Assembly: GCA_945916235.1 (NCBI GenBank)
Contig: CAMEGQ010000017.1
Coordinates: 1-38,556, forward strand
Direction: 5' to 3'
Source of the DNA: an uncultured Porphyromonadaceae bacterium
GTDB lineage: Bacteria; Bacteroidota; Bacteroidia; Bacteroidales; Muribaculaceae
DNA: 38,556 nucleotides
A program made the position numbers and the translations under genes. The notes under the pieces are model-generated. The model did not search any database. It was given only the letters and a program-made list of their open reading frames with translations, and had not been told where the DNA came from. Positions within the stretch are counted from its first letter, which is position 1; each line of letters starts with the position of its first letter. Shown here piece after piece: positions 16,768 to 25,181 of the stretch.

Positions 16768-18066
16768 ATGAAAGAAACCAAGCATAAAGAGACCCCCGGC
16801 GGAAACAGGCCGTGGTGGTGGGTTCCGACGCTGTATTTTGCTGAGGGACTGCCTTATATGGCTGTAATGACCATCTCGGCCGTGATGTATAAATGTCTCG
16901 GCATCGACAATACGCGTCTGGCCTTTTATACGGGCTGGCTCTATCTGCCGTGGGTAATAAAGCCTCTGTGGAGCCCTTACGTAGACATTCTGCGGTCGAA
17001 GCGCTGGTGGGTGCTGACCATGCAGTGGACCATAGCCATAGCGATGGCAGCTCTGGCTTTCACTCTGCCCGCTACGGGCTTCTTCCAGGCTTCGCTGGCG
17101 GTGTTCTGGCTGATGGCTTTCGCCTCGGCGACCCATGATATTGCCGCCGACGGCTATTATATGCTGGCACTCAATCAGGGGCAGCAGAGTTTCTTCGTGG
17201 GTATCCGCTCACTGTTCTACCGCTGCTCGATGATAGTGGGGCAGGGGGTGCTGGTGGTGCTTGCAGCGCGCGTGAGCGAAGCTTGGGCGCAGCCTAAGGC
17301 AGGCTGGATATGCGTGTTCCTGATTCTGGGCGTATTCTTTGCGCTCACGGCGGCATGGCATACAGCGGTGTTGCCACGGCCGGCGACCGATGTCAACCAT
17401 CAGCCGCGCACAGCCGACGAGACCATGCGTGAGTTTGCCGCCACGTTTGTCGACTTTTTCCGCAAACCCGGAGTCGGGGTGGCTCTGCTGTTTATGCTTC
17501 TGTATCGACTGCCTGAGGCTCAATTGGTTAAGATGATTACCCCCTTTATGCTCGACCCCATCGAGAAGGGCGGACTGGGGCTTACGGCCGAGGAAGTCGG
17601 ATGGGCTTATGGCACTGTCGGTGTAATCGGCCTGATGCTCGGCGGTATTCTCGGCGGCATCCTTGCTTCCTGTAACGGATTGAAATACTGGCTGAAACCG
17701 ATGGCGTGGAGCATGTCGCTTACATGCCTCACCTTCCTGTGGCTTGCTTATGCTCAGCCTCAGCAGATGTGGGAGGTGCTCGCCTGCGTTTTTGTGGAGC
17801 AGTTCGGCTACGGGTTCGGCTTCACGGCCTATATGCTCTACCTGATTTATTTCTCCACGGGGCGCTTCAAGACGGCCCATTACTCGATCTGCACCGGATT
17901 TATGGCTCTGGGTATGATGATCCCGGGGATGGCAGCCGGATGGATTGTAGACACCTTCTCCTACCGCTCATTTTTCGTGTGGACGATGATTTGCTGCGTG
18001 GCTACCATCGGAGTGTGCTATCTGGTGAAGGTGCCGGCTTCGTTCGGTAAGAAAGAAAATGCGTGA
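16768..18066 (+). CDS. AmpG-like MFS muropeptide permease
   Basis: The 432-residue protein has about 12 hydrophobic segments and the AmpG-type N-terminus (LYFAEGLPYMAVMTISAVMY, then KPLWSPYVDILRSKRWW between helices 2 and 3). ATHDIAADGYYMLAL and the loop FVGIRSLFYRCSMI are also typical of this MFS branch. AmpG carries GlcNAc-anhydroMurNAc and muropeptides into the cytoplasm. Its gene starts 1 base after the SpoIID-like gene and runs into the NamZ-like gene, the right company for a wall-fragment importer. The exact substrate (anhydro-disaccharide or free MurNAc) cannot be read from the sequence. Confidence 0.8.
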   Translation: MKETKHKETPGGNRPWWWVPTLYFAEGLPYMAVMTISAVMYKCLGIDNTRLAFYTGWLYLPWVIKPLWSPYVDILRSKRWWVLTMQWTIAIAMAALAFTLPATGFFQASLAVFWLMAFASATHDIAADGYYMLALNQGQQSFFVGIRSLFYRCSMIVGQGVLVVLAARVSEAWAQPKAGWICVFLILGVFFALTAAWHTAVLPRPATDVNHQPRTADETMREFAATFVDFFRKPGVGVALLFMLLYRLPEAQLVKMITPFMLDPIEKGGLGLTAEEVGWAYGTVGVIGLMLGGILGGILASCNGLKYWLKPMAWSMSLTCLTFLWLAYAQPQQMWEVLACVFVEQFGYGFGFTAYMLYLIYFSTGRFKTAHYSICTGFMALGMMIPGMAAGWIVDTFSYRSFFVWTMICCVATIGVCYLVKVPASFGKKENA

Positions 18067-19333
18067 TATGCTGATGAAAAGGCTGAAATACAGATTTTGG
18101 GCAATAGTGGCCATGACGATGCTCCCTTTGGGCTCTCTGGCTTCGGAGACGGCTATGCCGTTGGTCAAGCCGGGAGTGGAAGTGCTCCGCGAGCATGGAT
18201 TTGCCGAACTGAAAGGTAAGCGTATTGCGCTGATTACCAATCCGACAGGCGTCGACTATGAGTTGAAATCGACCATCGACATACTCAACGAGGCGCCTAA
18301 GGTGACGCTATGCGCCATTTTCGCTCCCGAACATGGCGCCCGCGGCGATGTGGCTGCAGGTCAGAGCGTTGCCACGTATACCGACAAGGCCACGGGAGTG
18401 AAGGTGTGGTCGCTCTACGGCAAAACCCGACGGCCCACGCCCGAGATGCTGGAGGGGGTGGACGCTGTGGTGTATGACATTCAGGACATCGGCTGCCGCT
18501 CCTACACGTTTATCTCCACGATGGGTCTGGCCATGGAGGAATGTGCCCGCCATGGCAAGGAGTTTGTAGTGCTCGATCGGCCTAACCCATTGGGTGGCAA
18601 TAAGGTGGAGGGTGGAGGAGTCGACCCCGACTGCATCTCTTTTGTCAGCCAGTTCGATATCCCGTACATTTATGGCCTTACTCCCGGCGAACTGGCGCAG
18701 ATGCTTGTGGGTGAAGGACTTATCAAATCGTCCAAACCGCTGAAACTCACTGTGGTACCGATGGAAGGATGGCAGCGGTCGATGCTGTATGGGCAGACGG
18801 GGCTGCCGTGGGTGCTCCCGTCGCCACATATTCCGGTAGCCTCGACGGCTCTCTTTTACCCTGCCTCAGGGATTGCCGGAGAGCTTGACTATCTGTCGAT
18901 TGGCGTTGGGTATACGCTCCCGTTCCGCACCTATGCCGCCCCTTGGATCGACGGGCGAAAACTCGCGCAACGGCTTAAGTCTCTGAACCTTCCGGGATTT
19001 GAATTCCGCCCTGTAAGCTATAAGCCGTATTACGGCTTCGCCAAAGGGGAAAATCTGCAGGGGGTGGAGTTTTATGTGACTGACTATGAGGCGGCTGAGC
19101 TGTCGTTACTTCAGTTTTACGTGATGCAGGAGCTGGCTGCGATGTATCCGGCTCATAAGGCTTCTGCGGGGGCTGTGTCCGGCCGGTTCGGCATGTTCGA
19201 CAAGGTGACGGGCAGCAAACGCATCCGTCAGGCTTTTTTCAAGCGCCACCGGGTGGAGGATATCCTTGATCTGTGGAACGCCGGAAGAGACGGATTTATT
19301 CAGAAAAAGGAGAAATATCATCTTTATAAATAG
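18059..19333 (+). CDS. DUF1343 protein, NamZ-like exo-beta-N-acetylmuramidase
   Basis: The 424-residue protein is a clear DUF1343 member: LITNPTGVD (~57-65), FAPEHGARGDVAAG (~84-97), VVYDIQDIGCRSYTF (~138-152) and LDRPNPLGGNKVEGG (~175-189). The characterised member NamZ of Bacillus subtilis removes MurNAc from the non-reducing end of peptidoglycan glycans. The ATG at 18059 overlaps the end of the permease gene by 8 bases; ATGs at 18068 and 18074 are possible, and the last would give the cleanest signal peptide (MKRLKYRFWAIVAMTMLPLG). I infer a periplasmic enzyme that frees MurNAc for uptake by the adjacent permease and phosphorylation by the adjacent kinase. Confidence 0.85.
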   Translation: MRDMLMKRLKYRFWAIVAMTMLPLGSLASETAMPLVKPGVEVLREHGFAELKGKRIALITNPTGVDYELKSTIDILNEAPKVTLCAIFAPEHGARGDVAAGQSVATYTDKATGVKVWSLYGKTRRPTPEMLEGVDAVVYDIQDIGCRSYTFISTMGLAMEECARHGKEFVVLDRPNPLGGNKVEGGGVDPDCISFVSQFDIPYIYGLTPGELAQMLVGEGLIKSSKPLKLTVVPMEGWQRSMLYGQTGLPWVLPSPHIPVASTALFYPASGIAGELDYLSIGVGYTLPFRTYAAPWIDGRKLAQRLKSLNLPGFEFRPVSYKPYYGFAKGENLQGVEFYVTDYEAAELSLLQFYVMQELAAMYPAHKASAGAVSGRFGMFDKVTGSKRIRQAFFKRHRVEDILDLWNAGRDGFIQKKEKYHLYK

Positions 19334-19339
19334 AAAACA

Positions 19340-20212
19340 ATGAGGCGTTTGATAGCAGATGCGGGCAGCACGAAGGTGGCATGGACCCTGATCGGAGATG
19401 ATGGAGCTCAGCTTGATGCGTCGACGCCCGGAGTGAATCCGGCAGTGATGGATGCGGAGCAGATTCTCGGCATATTGTCCTCTGGGTTGCAGGGTGTTAT
19501 AGCCGCTATGCCAGATGTGATTCATTACTATGGGGCCGGATGCAAGGGGGAGGGCCCCATCGGGAGGATGCAGGCGGCGCTCCGTGATTTGTTCCCCGCT
19601 TGTCAACGGATTGAAATTCAGTCGGATATGCTCGGGGCTGCCCGTGCGCTTTTAGCTGACAAAAGCGGTGTGGCCTGTATCCTTGGCACCGGCGCCAACT
19701 CCTGCTACTATGACGGACAGACGATAACGGCCAATACTCCGGCCGGAGGCTATATCCTCGGCGATGAATTTTCCGGCGCTTGGATAGGAAAGACGCTTAT
19801 CTCCGACTATCTTAAACGCTATATGCCCAACGACTTACGTCAGCAGTTTGAACATACATACGGCCTGACTGAAGCCGGGATTATCGAGGCGGTCTACCGT
19901 CCGCAGCCCGGAGCTATGGCGCCCAACCGTTTTCTCGCTTCCTTTGCCCCGTTCGCCTCTGAAAATCGTCAGCAACCCTACATTGAAGAGTTGCTTACAG
20001 TTGGCGCTCAGCTGTTTGTGGAGCGCAACGTATTGCCTACTCTGGCAGCCGCAGGGATAAGCGTTAAGGATGCTCCTCAGGTAGGCTTCATCGGCTCGGT
20101 AGCCTGCTCATTCCGCGATTATCTCACTTCGGCTCTGAACGAACATGGACTTTTCTCCGGCAATTTCTTGACTTCGCCCCTTATTGAGCTGATTCAATAC
20201 CATCGGCGGTAG
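19340..20212 (+). CDS. BadF/BadG-type sugar kinase, MurK/N-acetylglucosamine kinase-like
   Basis: The 290-residue protein is an ASKHA kinase: phosphate-1 loop DAGSTKVAW (7-15), the ILGTGANSCYY loop (~114-124), GGYILGDEFSGAWIGK (~134-149) and an adenosine-type motif VGFIGSVACSF (~253-263). The size and motifs match the BadF/BadG/N-acetylglucosamine kinase family that includes MurK, which phosphorylates free MurNAc and GlcNAc. Lying 6 bases after the NamZ-like gene, MurNAc is the likeliest substrate. The next step would need a MurNAc-6-phosphate etherase (MurQ); none is encoded in the window. Tandem repeats follow the stop. Confidence 0.8.
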   Translation: MRRLIADAGSTKVAWTLIGDDGAQLDASTPGVNPAVMDAEQILGILSSGLQGVIAAMPDVIHYYGAGCKGEGPIGRMQAALRDLFPACQRIEIQSDMLGAARALLADKSGVACILGTGANSCYYDGQTITANTPAGGYILGDEFSGAWIGKTLISDYLKRYMPNDLRQQFEHTYGLTEAGIIEAVYRPQPGAMAPNRFLASFAPFASENRQQPYIEELLTVGAQLFVERNVLPTLAAAGISVKDAPQVGFIGSVACSFRDYLTSALNEHGLFSGNFLTSPLIELIQYHRR

Positions 20213-20218
20213 GTGGAT

Positions 20219-20258
20219 TCTCCTTGGTTATATCCGTTTCTCCTTGTTTATATCCGTT
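20219..20258. repeat. Two 20-bp tandem repeats after the sugar kinase stop
   Basis: CTCCTTGGTTATATCCGTTT (20219-20238) is followed at once by CTCCTTGTTTATATCCGTTG (20239-20258), 18 of 20 identical. They start 6 bases after the stop of the kinase gene and are unrelated in sequence to the repeats at 8921-8980. Confidence 0.8.
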
Positions 20259-20315
20259 GGAATTGGTCAGAATGGCTTAAATGGTGGGAATTTTTGTGAA
20301 TAAAGGTGAAAGCGG

Positions 20316-20346
20316 TTGGCCGGAGCGCGGGAAAACGTTAAATTTG
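20316..20346 (+). promoter_or_regulatory. Promoter of the 20425 gene group
   Basis: TTG at 20316-20318 and TAAATTTG at 20339-20346 are 20 bases apart, an excellent match. The leader of about 70 bases contains a small hairpin (ACCCC...GGGGT, about 20379-20399). It matches no riboswitch that I know. Confidence 0.75.
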
Positions 20347-20424
20347 TATCTGGTATAGCCTGCAAGGTCATGCCGCGTACCCCCTGTTGCCTTCGGGGTG
20401 CGAAATCGTAATAAATCTAAAGAT

Positions 20425-20904
20425 ATGGGAGTTAGTGAGTTACTATTGATTGCGGGTGCGATTTGCCTGAGCGGAGCCTTGGTCAGCGCATTCCGGTGGT
20501 CTACCACGGGATTTGCTTTCGCGTATCTGGGAATGATGGCCGTCCGCCAAAGTGCGTGTATCCGGATCGACAGCAACCTGATGCTTTTCTGGGCTGTGGC
20601 TACGCTGATTCTGCTGGTGGTCCGCCTGTGGACTCCCCACATGCAGCCTGTCAGCCAGACCGGACGCAACTATATAGTCGGAGGAGCGCTTGTAGGGATG
20701 CTCCCCGGGGTATTGCTGGGATATGCCGAAATGATAATCGGCTCAGTAATAGGCGCATTCCTTGGTCTGATAGCCTGGCGGCTCACTCCAAAGGGGAGTG
20801 AGAGCCGGGTCAACACGCTCAAGACAGCCTGCGAAGTCGGGCTCCCGGCCGTGGTGACCATGTCGATGATCGGGCTGACTCTTCTCGGCTTTATCGGCCA
20901 TTAA
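20425..20904 (+). CDS. Small integral membrane protein of unknown function
   Basis: With the ATG at 20425 the protein has 159 residues and four or five hydrophobic segments: MGVSELLLIAGAICLSGALV, TGFAFAYLGMMAV, LMLFWAVATLILLVV, GALVGMLPGVLLGYAEMIIGSVIGAFLGLIAW and VTMSMIGLTLLGFI. The pair of glycine-rich helices with LPG resembles small DUF456-like membrane proteins, but I do not claim the family. The upstream GTG at 20398 lies inside the leader and is not favoured. It has its own promoter. A 10-bp hairpin follows before the DUF4919 gene. Confidence 0.7.
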   Translation: MGVSELLLIAGAICLSGALVSAFRWSTTGFAFAYLGMMAVRQSACIRIDSNLMLFWAVATLILLVVRLWTPHMQPVSQTGRNYIVGGALVGMLPGVLLGYAEMIIGSVIGAFLGLIAWRLTPKGSESRVNTLKTACEVGLPAVVTMSMIGLTLLGFIGH

Positions 20905-20909
20905 TTAAT

Positions 20910-20940
20910 GCTGTAAGTCTTTTTAAATCAGACTTATAGC
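20910..20940 (+). other. Hairpin between the small membrane protein and the DUF4919 gene
   Basis: GCTGTAAGTC (20910-20919) pairs with GACTTATAGC (20931-20940) with one G-U; the T-rich loop is 11 bases. There is no T-run after it, so it is a weak terminator candidate or a leader structure 19 bases before the ATG at 20960. Confidence 0.4.
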
Positions 20941-20959
20941 TGTAGGAAATTTGAAACTG

Positions 20960-21679
20960 ATGAGGAAACTACTGATAGCAATTATAGGATTTTTCGCTGT
21001 GGCGGTGGCTCTGGCCTCGGCCGCACCGGCATCTAAGACTGCGAAGAAGCCAGAACCGGTGCGCCCCGACCTTGAGCAGATCAAGGCCGAGGTGAGCAAT
21101 CCGCGTTCGAAATATTACTACCCCAAACTTATGGGACGCTATCAGGAGAACGAGACCATTATGACCCTCGACGACTATCGTCACCTCTACTACGGCTACC
21201 TCTTTCAGGAGGATTTCAACCCTTACCGCCACAACGCTATCGCCAAGGCCAAGGAGCCGCTGTATTACAAGCAGAATCATACGCGCGCTGAGCTGGACTC
21301 TATTATCACCTACGCCCATATGGGGCTGGCTGACAATCCGTTCGACCTTACGCAGATGAACTTCCTGATTTTCGCGCTCCGCTCGCGCGGCAAGGTCAAC
21401 CTGGCGAATATCTGGCAGTTCCGCCTGAACCATCTGCTTGAGGCCATAGTGTCGAGCGGCACGGGCACAGACCCCGACAACGCGTGGTATGTGATCGACC
21501 CTCGACACGAGTATAACATCATAAACTTCCAGAATGCCGTGGCCAAAAGCCAGCATTATCAGGAGCCGTATTTCGACTGCATAGAGGTGGAGAAAAAGGG
21601 ATCGGCCGAACCGACCACTTACTACTTCAATATCAAGAACCTGCTGGAGGAATATTACCGAAAATTCCCCGAAAACTGA
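20960..21679 (+). CDS. DUF4919 exported protein
   Basis: The ATG at 20960 gives 239 residues starting MRKLLIAIIGFFAVAVALASA, a signal peptide; a TTG three codons upstream adds nothing. The mature part matches DUF4919, a Bacteroidetes family with no known activity: DLEQIKAEVSNPRSKYYYPKL (key parts), YRHLYYGYLFQEDFNPY (~75-91), then a helical, tetratricopeptide-like region with DNPFDLTQMNFL (~126-137), and a C-terminal strand pair ending YYFNIKNLLEEYY. No catalytic motif is visible. The DusB gene starts 8 bases after the stop, so the two are cotranscribed, though no functional link between them is obvious. Confidence 0.75.
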   Translation: MRKLLIAIIGFFAVAVALASAAPASKTAKKPEPVRPDLEQIKAEVSNPRSKYYYPKLMGRYQENETIMTLDDYRHLYYGYLFQEDFNPYRHNAIAKAKEPLYYKQNHTRAELDSIITYAHMGLADNPFDLTQMNFLIFALRSRGKVNLANIWQFRLNHLLEAIVSSGTGTDPDNAWYVIDPRHEYNIINFQNAVAKSQHYQEPYFDCIEVEKKGSAEPTTYYFNIKNLLEEYYRKFPEN

Positions 21680-21687
21680 TTCATCGC

Positions 21688-22716
21688 ATGAAGATAGCCG
21701 ACATAGACCTTGGGGAACGGCCGGTGATGCTCGCTCCGATGGAGGATGTCACCGACCAGTCGTTTCGCCTGATATGCAAGGAGTTGGGCGCTGATATGAC
21801 TTATAGCGAGTTCGTATCGGCCGATGCGCTGATACGCAATATCGCCGCCACAACGCGCAAACTGCATATCAACCCCTCGGAGCGCCCTACAGCCATCCAG
21901 ATCTACGGCCGCGAGGTGGAGCCTATGGTCGAGGCTGCCAGAATGGTGGAGGAAGCTCATCCCGACGTGCTGGACATCAACTTCGGTTGCCCCGTCAAGA
22001 AAGTGGCCGGGAAGGGAGCCGGAGCCGGAATGCTCCGCGACATCCCCAAGATGCTGGAGATCACGCGCGCTGTGGTGAAGGCTGTAAATATCCCCGTGAC
22101 CGTCAAGACCCGCCTGGGGTGGGACCACGAACATAAAATCATAGTCGACCTGGCCGAGCAGCTGCAGGATTGCGGCATCGCCGCCCTGGCTGTCCACGGA
22201 CGCACACGCTCGCAGATGTACAACGGCGAGGCCGACTGGGAGATGATAGCCCGCGTAAAGGAGAATCCGAGGCTGCATATCCCCCTGATAGGCAACGGCG
22301 ACATCACCACCCCTCAGCGCCTTCTTGACGCGTTCAATCGCTATGGAGTCGACGGTGTGATGGTCGGACGAGCCGCCATCGGCAATCCGTGGATTTTCCA
22401 TGAGATGAAGCAGGCTTTGAAACTCGGCACGGCCGACGGGGTCGAACCTCTGCCGCTTGCGGAGAAATTCGCTATCCTTCGCCGCCAGATCGACGAGAGT
22501 ATCGACCGCATCGACGAATACCGCGGAATCCTCCACATCAGGCGCCATCTGGCAGTCAGCCAGCTGTTTAAGGGGATACCGTCGTTCCGGCCTACCCGCA
22601 TAGCGATGCTCCGGGCCAATACCAAGGCCGAACTCTTCGCCATCATCGACTCGGTGGAGAAGATGCTCGCCGAGGGGGTCCCGGTGGAGCCTGAACAGGA
22701 TTTATCACAGATATAA
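21688..22716 (+). CDS. dusB: tRNA-dihydrouridine synthase
   Basis: The 342-residue protein is a TIM-barrel flavoenzyme that reduces uridine to dihydrouridine in tRNA. The N-terminal MLAPMEDVTDQSFR, the active-site NFGCPVKKV with catalytic C101, the phosphate-binding VKTRLGW and HGRTRSQMY, and GNGDI with the VMVGRAAIGNPW loop are all present, followed by the C-terminal helical tRNA-binding domain (~240-342). Length and motifs fit the DusB group. It is 8 bases after the DUF4919 gene. Confidence 0.92.
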   Translation: MKIADIDLGERPVMLAPMEDVTDQSFRLICKELGADMTYSEFVSADALIRNIAATTRKLHINPSERPTAIQIYGREVEPMVEAARMVEEAHPDVLDINFGCPVKKVAGKGAGAGMLRDIPKMLEITRAVVKAVNIPVTVKTRLGWDHEHKIIVDLAEQLQDCGIAALAVHGRTRSQMYNGEADWEMIARVKENPRLHIPLIGNGDITTPQRLLDAFNRYGVDGVMVGRAAIGNPWIFHEMKQALKLGTADGVEPLPLAEKFAILRRQIDESIDRIDEYRGILHIRRHLAVSQLFKGIPSFRPTRIAMLRANTKAELFAIIDSVEKMLAEGVPVEPEQDLSQI

Positions 22717-22810
22717 AAGATCCGGGCCCCACACAGATTAACTGTCATCACATTAATGGCCGAGGGGATGCCCCTGATGCCAACAATTCAACAGACTCAT
22801 ACTTACAACG

Positions 22811-23560
22811 ATGAATATCAAACTGATTGCTTTATCGATTTTGATGCCGGTGGCAGTGGCTGTCACGGCTCAGACGAAAGATTATGTGCTCGACGTGAAA
22901 GAATTCAGCCAGCTGGTGGTCAGCGGGCCGGTCAACGTGGAATACCGGAGCGATGATGCCAAGGCCGGGAAGGCAGAGTTTACGGCTGATAAGAAAACGG
23001 CTGACAAACTGATGTTTACCAACAATGGCAAAGGCAAACTGACCATCGAGACCGTATTTTTCGAATCTGACACCGTGCGCCCCGAGCTTCCGACGGTGAA
23101 GGTGTATTCGCGCTTCCTGAAGCAGGTGCAGAACAGCGGCGACTCGACGGTAAGAGCCACAGGGCTGCGTCCGACGCTGGAGATGAAGGCCTCCGTGATC
23201 GGCAATGGCCGTCTGGTGGTGAAAGATATCGACTGCGGGAAGATGAGCGGAGCCATCAAGACCGGCAACGGCACTCTGGTATTGGCCGGAAAATGCGACA
23301 ACGCCACGCTGAGCAACACCGGCGCCGGGTCGATTCAGGCCGACAATCTTCAGGCCAAGAATGCTTCATGCCGCTTCTTCGGAACGGGAACCACCGGCGT
23401 GTGGGCCACCGACGTGCTCAGCGTCAAGGGCGTTTCGGGCAAGCTCTACTATCGCGATAAGCCCGAGAAGATACGCAATTTCTCGCTCGGAGTGAAAATC
23501 TACACCCTCGAAGGGCTGGAATGGACAGGCGAGCCCCAACCGGAGGAAGAAAAAGAATAA
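22811..23560 (+). CDS. Head-GIN (DUF2807) domain exported protein
   Basis: The 249-residue precursor starts MNIKLIALSILMPVAVAVTAQ, a signal peptide. The rest is a right-handed beta-helix of the DUF2807/head-GIN type with repeated short strands (FSQLVVSGPVNVEYRS, VKVYSRFLKQVQNSGDS, AIKTGNGTLVLAGKC, LSNTGAGSIQADNL). The family is common in Bacteroidetes and is exported; its function is not established. The end is acidic (PEEEKE). It lies 94 bases after dusB with no clear promoter. A GC-rich hairpin follows the stop. Confidence 0.8.
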   Translation: MNIKLIALSILMPVAVAVTAQTKDYVLDVKEFSQLVVSGPVNVEYRSDDAKAGKAEFTADKKTADKLMFTNNGKGKLTIETVFFESDTVRPELPTVKVYSRFLKQVQNSGDSTVRATGLRPTLEMKASVIGNGRLVVKDIDCGKMSGAIKTGNGTLVLAGKCDNATLSNTGAGSIQADNLQAKNASCRFFGTGTTGVWATDVLSVKGVSGKLYYRDKPEKIRNFSLGVKIYTLEGLEWTGEPQPEEEKE

Positions 23561-23573
23561 CTGAGGCATCCGG

Positions 23574-23602
23574 CGCCGGGACGTAGCGCTCACACCCCGG
23601 CG
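23574..23602 (+). terminator. Possible weak terminator or attenuator
   Basis: CGCCGGG (23574-23580) pairs with CCCGGCG (23596-23602) around a 15-base loop, followed by TTAAACTT. The T-run is poor, so it may not fully stop transcription into the flippase gene at 23627. Confidence 0.35.
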
Positions 23603-23626
23603 TTAAACTTCCGAAAACGCAGATAA

Positions 23627-25111
23627 ATGGCTGAGGAGCTGAAGACATTGACAGCAAGATCGGTGAAATGGAATCTCATCGACAGGATGTCGTCGCAGCT
23701 GCTCTACGGGGTGACGGGGATAATTCTGGCGCGTCTGCTGAGTCAGGAAGACTTCGGTCTGGTGGGCGCAATCCTTGTATTTCAGGCATTTGCGTCGCTG
23801 TTTGTCGACAGCGGATTCTCCTTTGCGCTCATCCAGCGCAAGGCACCCACACGGCTTGATTATTCCACCGTACTGTGGTTCAACCTCGGGATGGCTACGC
23901 TGATATATGCCGTCCTGTTTGTGTGTGCTCCGCTGATAGCTGACTGCTACGGCGGCGACGGGCGGCTTGTGCCGCTTAGCCGCGTGATGTTTCTGACCTT
24001 TATACTGAATGCCTCGGCCATAGTGCAGACCAACCGCCTGATGAAAAAGATGGATGTCAGGCTCGTGGCCGCCTCCAATGCCGCCGGACTGGTGTGCGGG
24101 GCCGTGGTGGGCATCTGGATGGCGTTCGCCGGCTACGGCGCATGGGCTATCGTATGGCAGAATATCGCCCTCAACGCTGTGAAGAGCCTCGTGTTGTGGC
24201 TGGCTTCCGGCTGGCTTCCGCTGCTGCGCTTCTCATGGCAGTCGCTGCGGAGTTTCTTCTCCGTGGGCGCCGGGATGATGACCACCTCGTTCCTGAATGT
24301 GCTGTTCCAGAACATCTACGCCTTCTTTATCGGCAACAGGGCCGGCCTGGTGCCTCTGGGCTATTTCTCGCAGGCTGACAAATGGAGCAAGATGGGGATT
24401 ACGAGCATCTCGCAGGTGCTGACCTCGTCGTTTCTGCCGGCGCTGTCGGCCGTGCAGGACGATTCCGAACGTTTTGCCCGCGCCTCGGCCAAGATGAACA
24501 GGTTTACAGCCTACATCGTGATGCCGGCGATGGGGTTCCTGATGGTAATGGCCACGCCCGTATTCCATTGCCTTTTCGGAGCGAAATGGGATCCCTCGAT
24601 TGTGCTGTTCCAGATTCTGCTTCTGCGCGGGGTTTTCACTGTGCTGACCGGATTGTACAATAACTATCTGATAGCGCTGGCTCGCACCAAGGCCGTAGTA
24701 GGTCAGGAGACGCTGCGCGATGTGCTGGCGCTGGTGTTTTTAGTTGCCACCCTCCCCTTTATCGCCATGAGCCGTGAGGGAGATATACTGTTCGGAATCA
24801 GGATCTTGCTCTATGGTCAGCTGGGCGCGTCGGTGATAGCCTGGGCCGTTATGACCGTGAAGACCGCGAAGGTCACGGGCCGGCGATTCGGCCAGTTCCT
24901 TGGCGATAATGTACCGTATCTTGCTGAGACCGTGGTGATTGGAGCTGTGATGTGGGGTGAGAGCCTTCTGATCGGCAATTGCTGGACTCTGCTGCTGGTT
25001 CAGGCTCTTACCGGAGTGGGGATGTATGTCAGTGTGAATCTGATGCTGAAGTCGGTGATTCAAAAAGAGATTTTTGCTTTCATACGCGGGAAAAAGAGCG
25101 ATTTTGTTTGA
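23627..25111 (+). CDS. Wzx-type polysaccharide flippase (PST/MOP family)
   Basis: The 494-residue protein has about 12-14 membrane segments. The N-terminus has the family pattern SVKWNLIDRMSSQLLYGVTGIILARLLSQEDFG (shown in parts: SVKWN, GIILARLLSQEDFG), followed by VFQAFASLFVDSGFSFALIQRK, typical of lipopolysaccharide or capsule flippases. These turn lipid-linked oligosaccharides to the outer face of the inner membrane. No glycosyltransferases are adjacent, so the substrate is not indicated; the glycan cluster at 3425-9865 and the GT2 at 36840 are possible partners, by inference only. Confidence 0.85.
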   Translation: MAEELKTLTARSVKWNLIDRMSSQLLYGVTGIILARLLSQEDFGLVGAILVFQAFASLFVDSGFSFALIQRKAPTRLDYSTVLWFNLGMATLIYAVLFVCAPLIADCYGGDGRLVPLSRVMFLTFILNASAIVQTNRLMKKMDVRLVAASNAAGLVCGAVVGIWMAFAGYGAWAIVWQNIALNAVKSLVLWLASGWLPLLRFSWQSLRSFFSVGAGMMTTSFLNVLFQNIYAFFIGNRAGLVPLGYFSQADKWSKMGITSISQVLTSSFLPALSAVQDDSERFARASAKMNRFTAYIVMPAMGFLMVMATPVFHCLFGAKWDPSIVLFQILLLRGVFTVLTGLYNNYLIALARTKAVVGQETLRDVLALVFLVATLPFIAMSREGDILFGIRILLYGQLGASVIAWAVMTVKTAKVTGRRFGQFLGDNVPYLAETVVIGAVMWGESLLIGNCWTLLLVQALTGVGMYVSVNLMLKSVIQKEIFAFIRGKKSDFV

Positions 25112-25139
25112 TGTCAGCCACGATTTTTAGCTATCTTTG
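25108..25139 (+). promoter_or_regulatory. Promoter of the ssb-like gene
   Basis: TTG at 25108-25110 (inside the end of the flippase gene) and TATCTTTG at 25132-25139 are 21 bases apart. The leader would be about 35 bases long. Confidence 0.65.
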
Positions 25140-25181
25140 CATAATTGCCCGATAGGCTCTTATAAGAAAAATACCCGGAAG

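Noticed and set aside
20353-20424. Riboswitch in the leader of the small membrane protein
   Set aside because: Only one small hairpin is seen and no known riboswitch core could be matched.
22756-22956. Small plus-strand frame before the head-GIN gene
   Set aside because: It overlaps the head-GIN gene in another frame and has no signal or motif; the ATG at 22811 gives a clean signal peptide.
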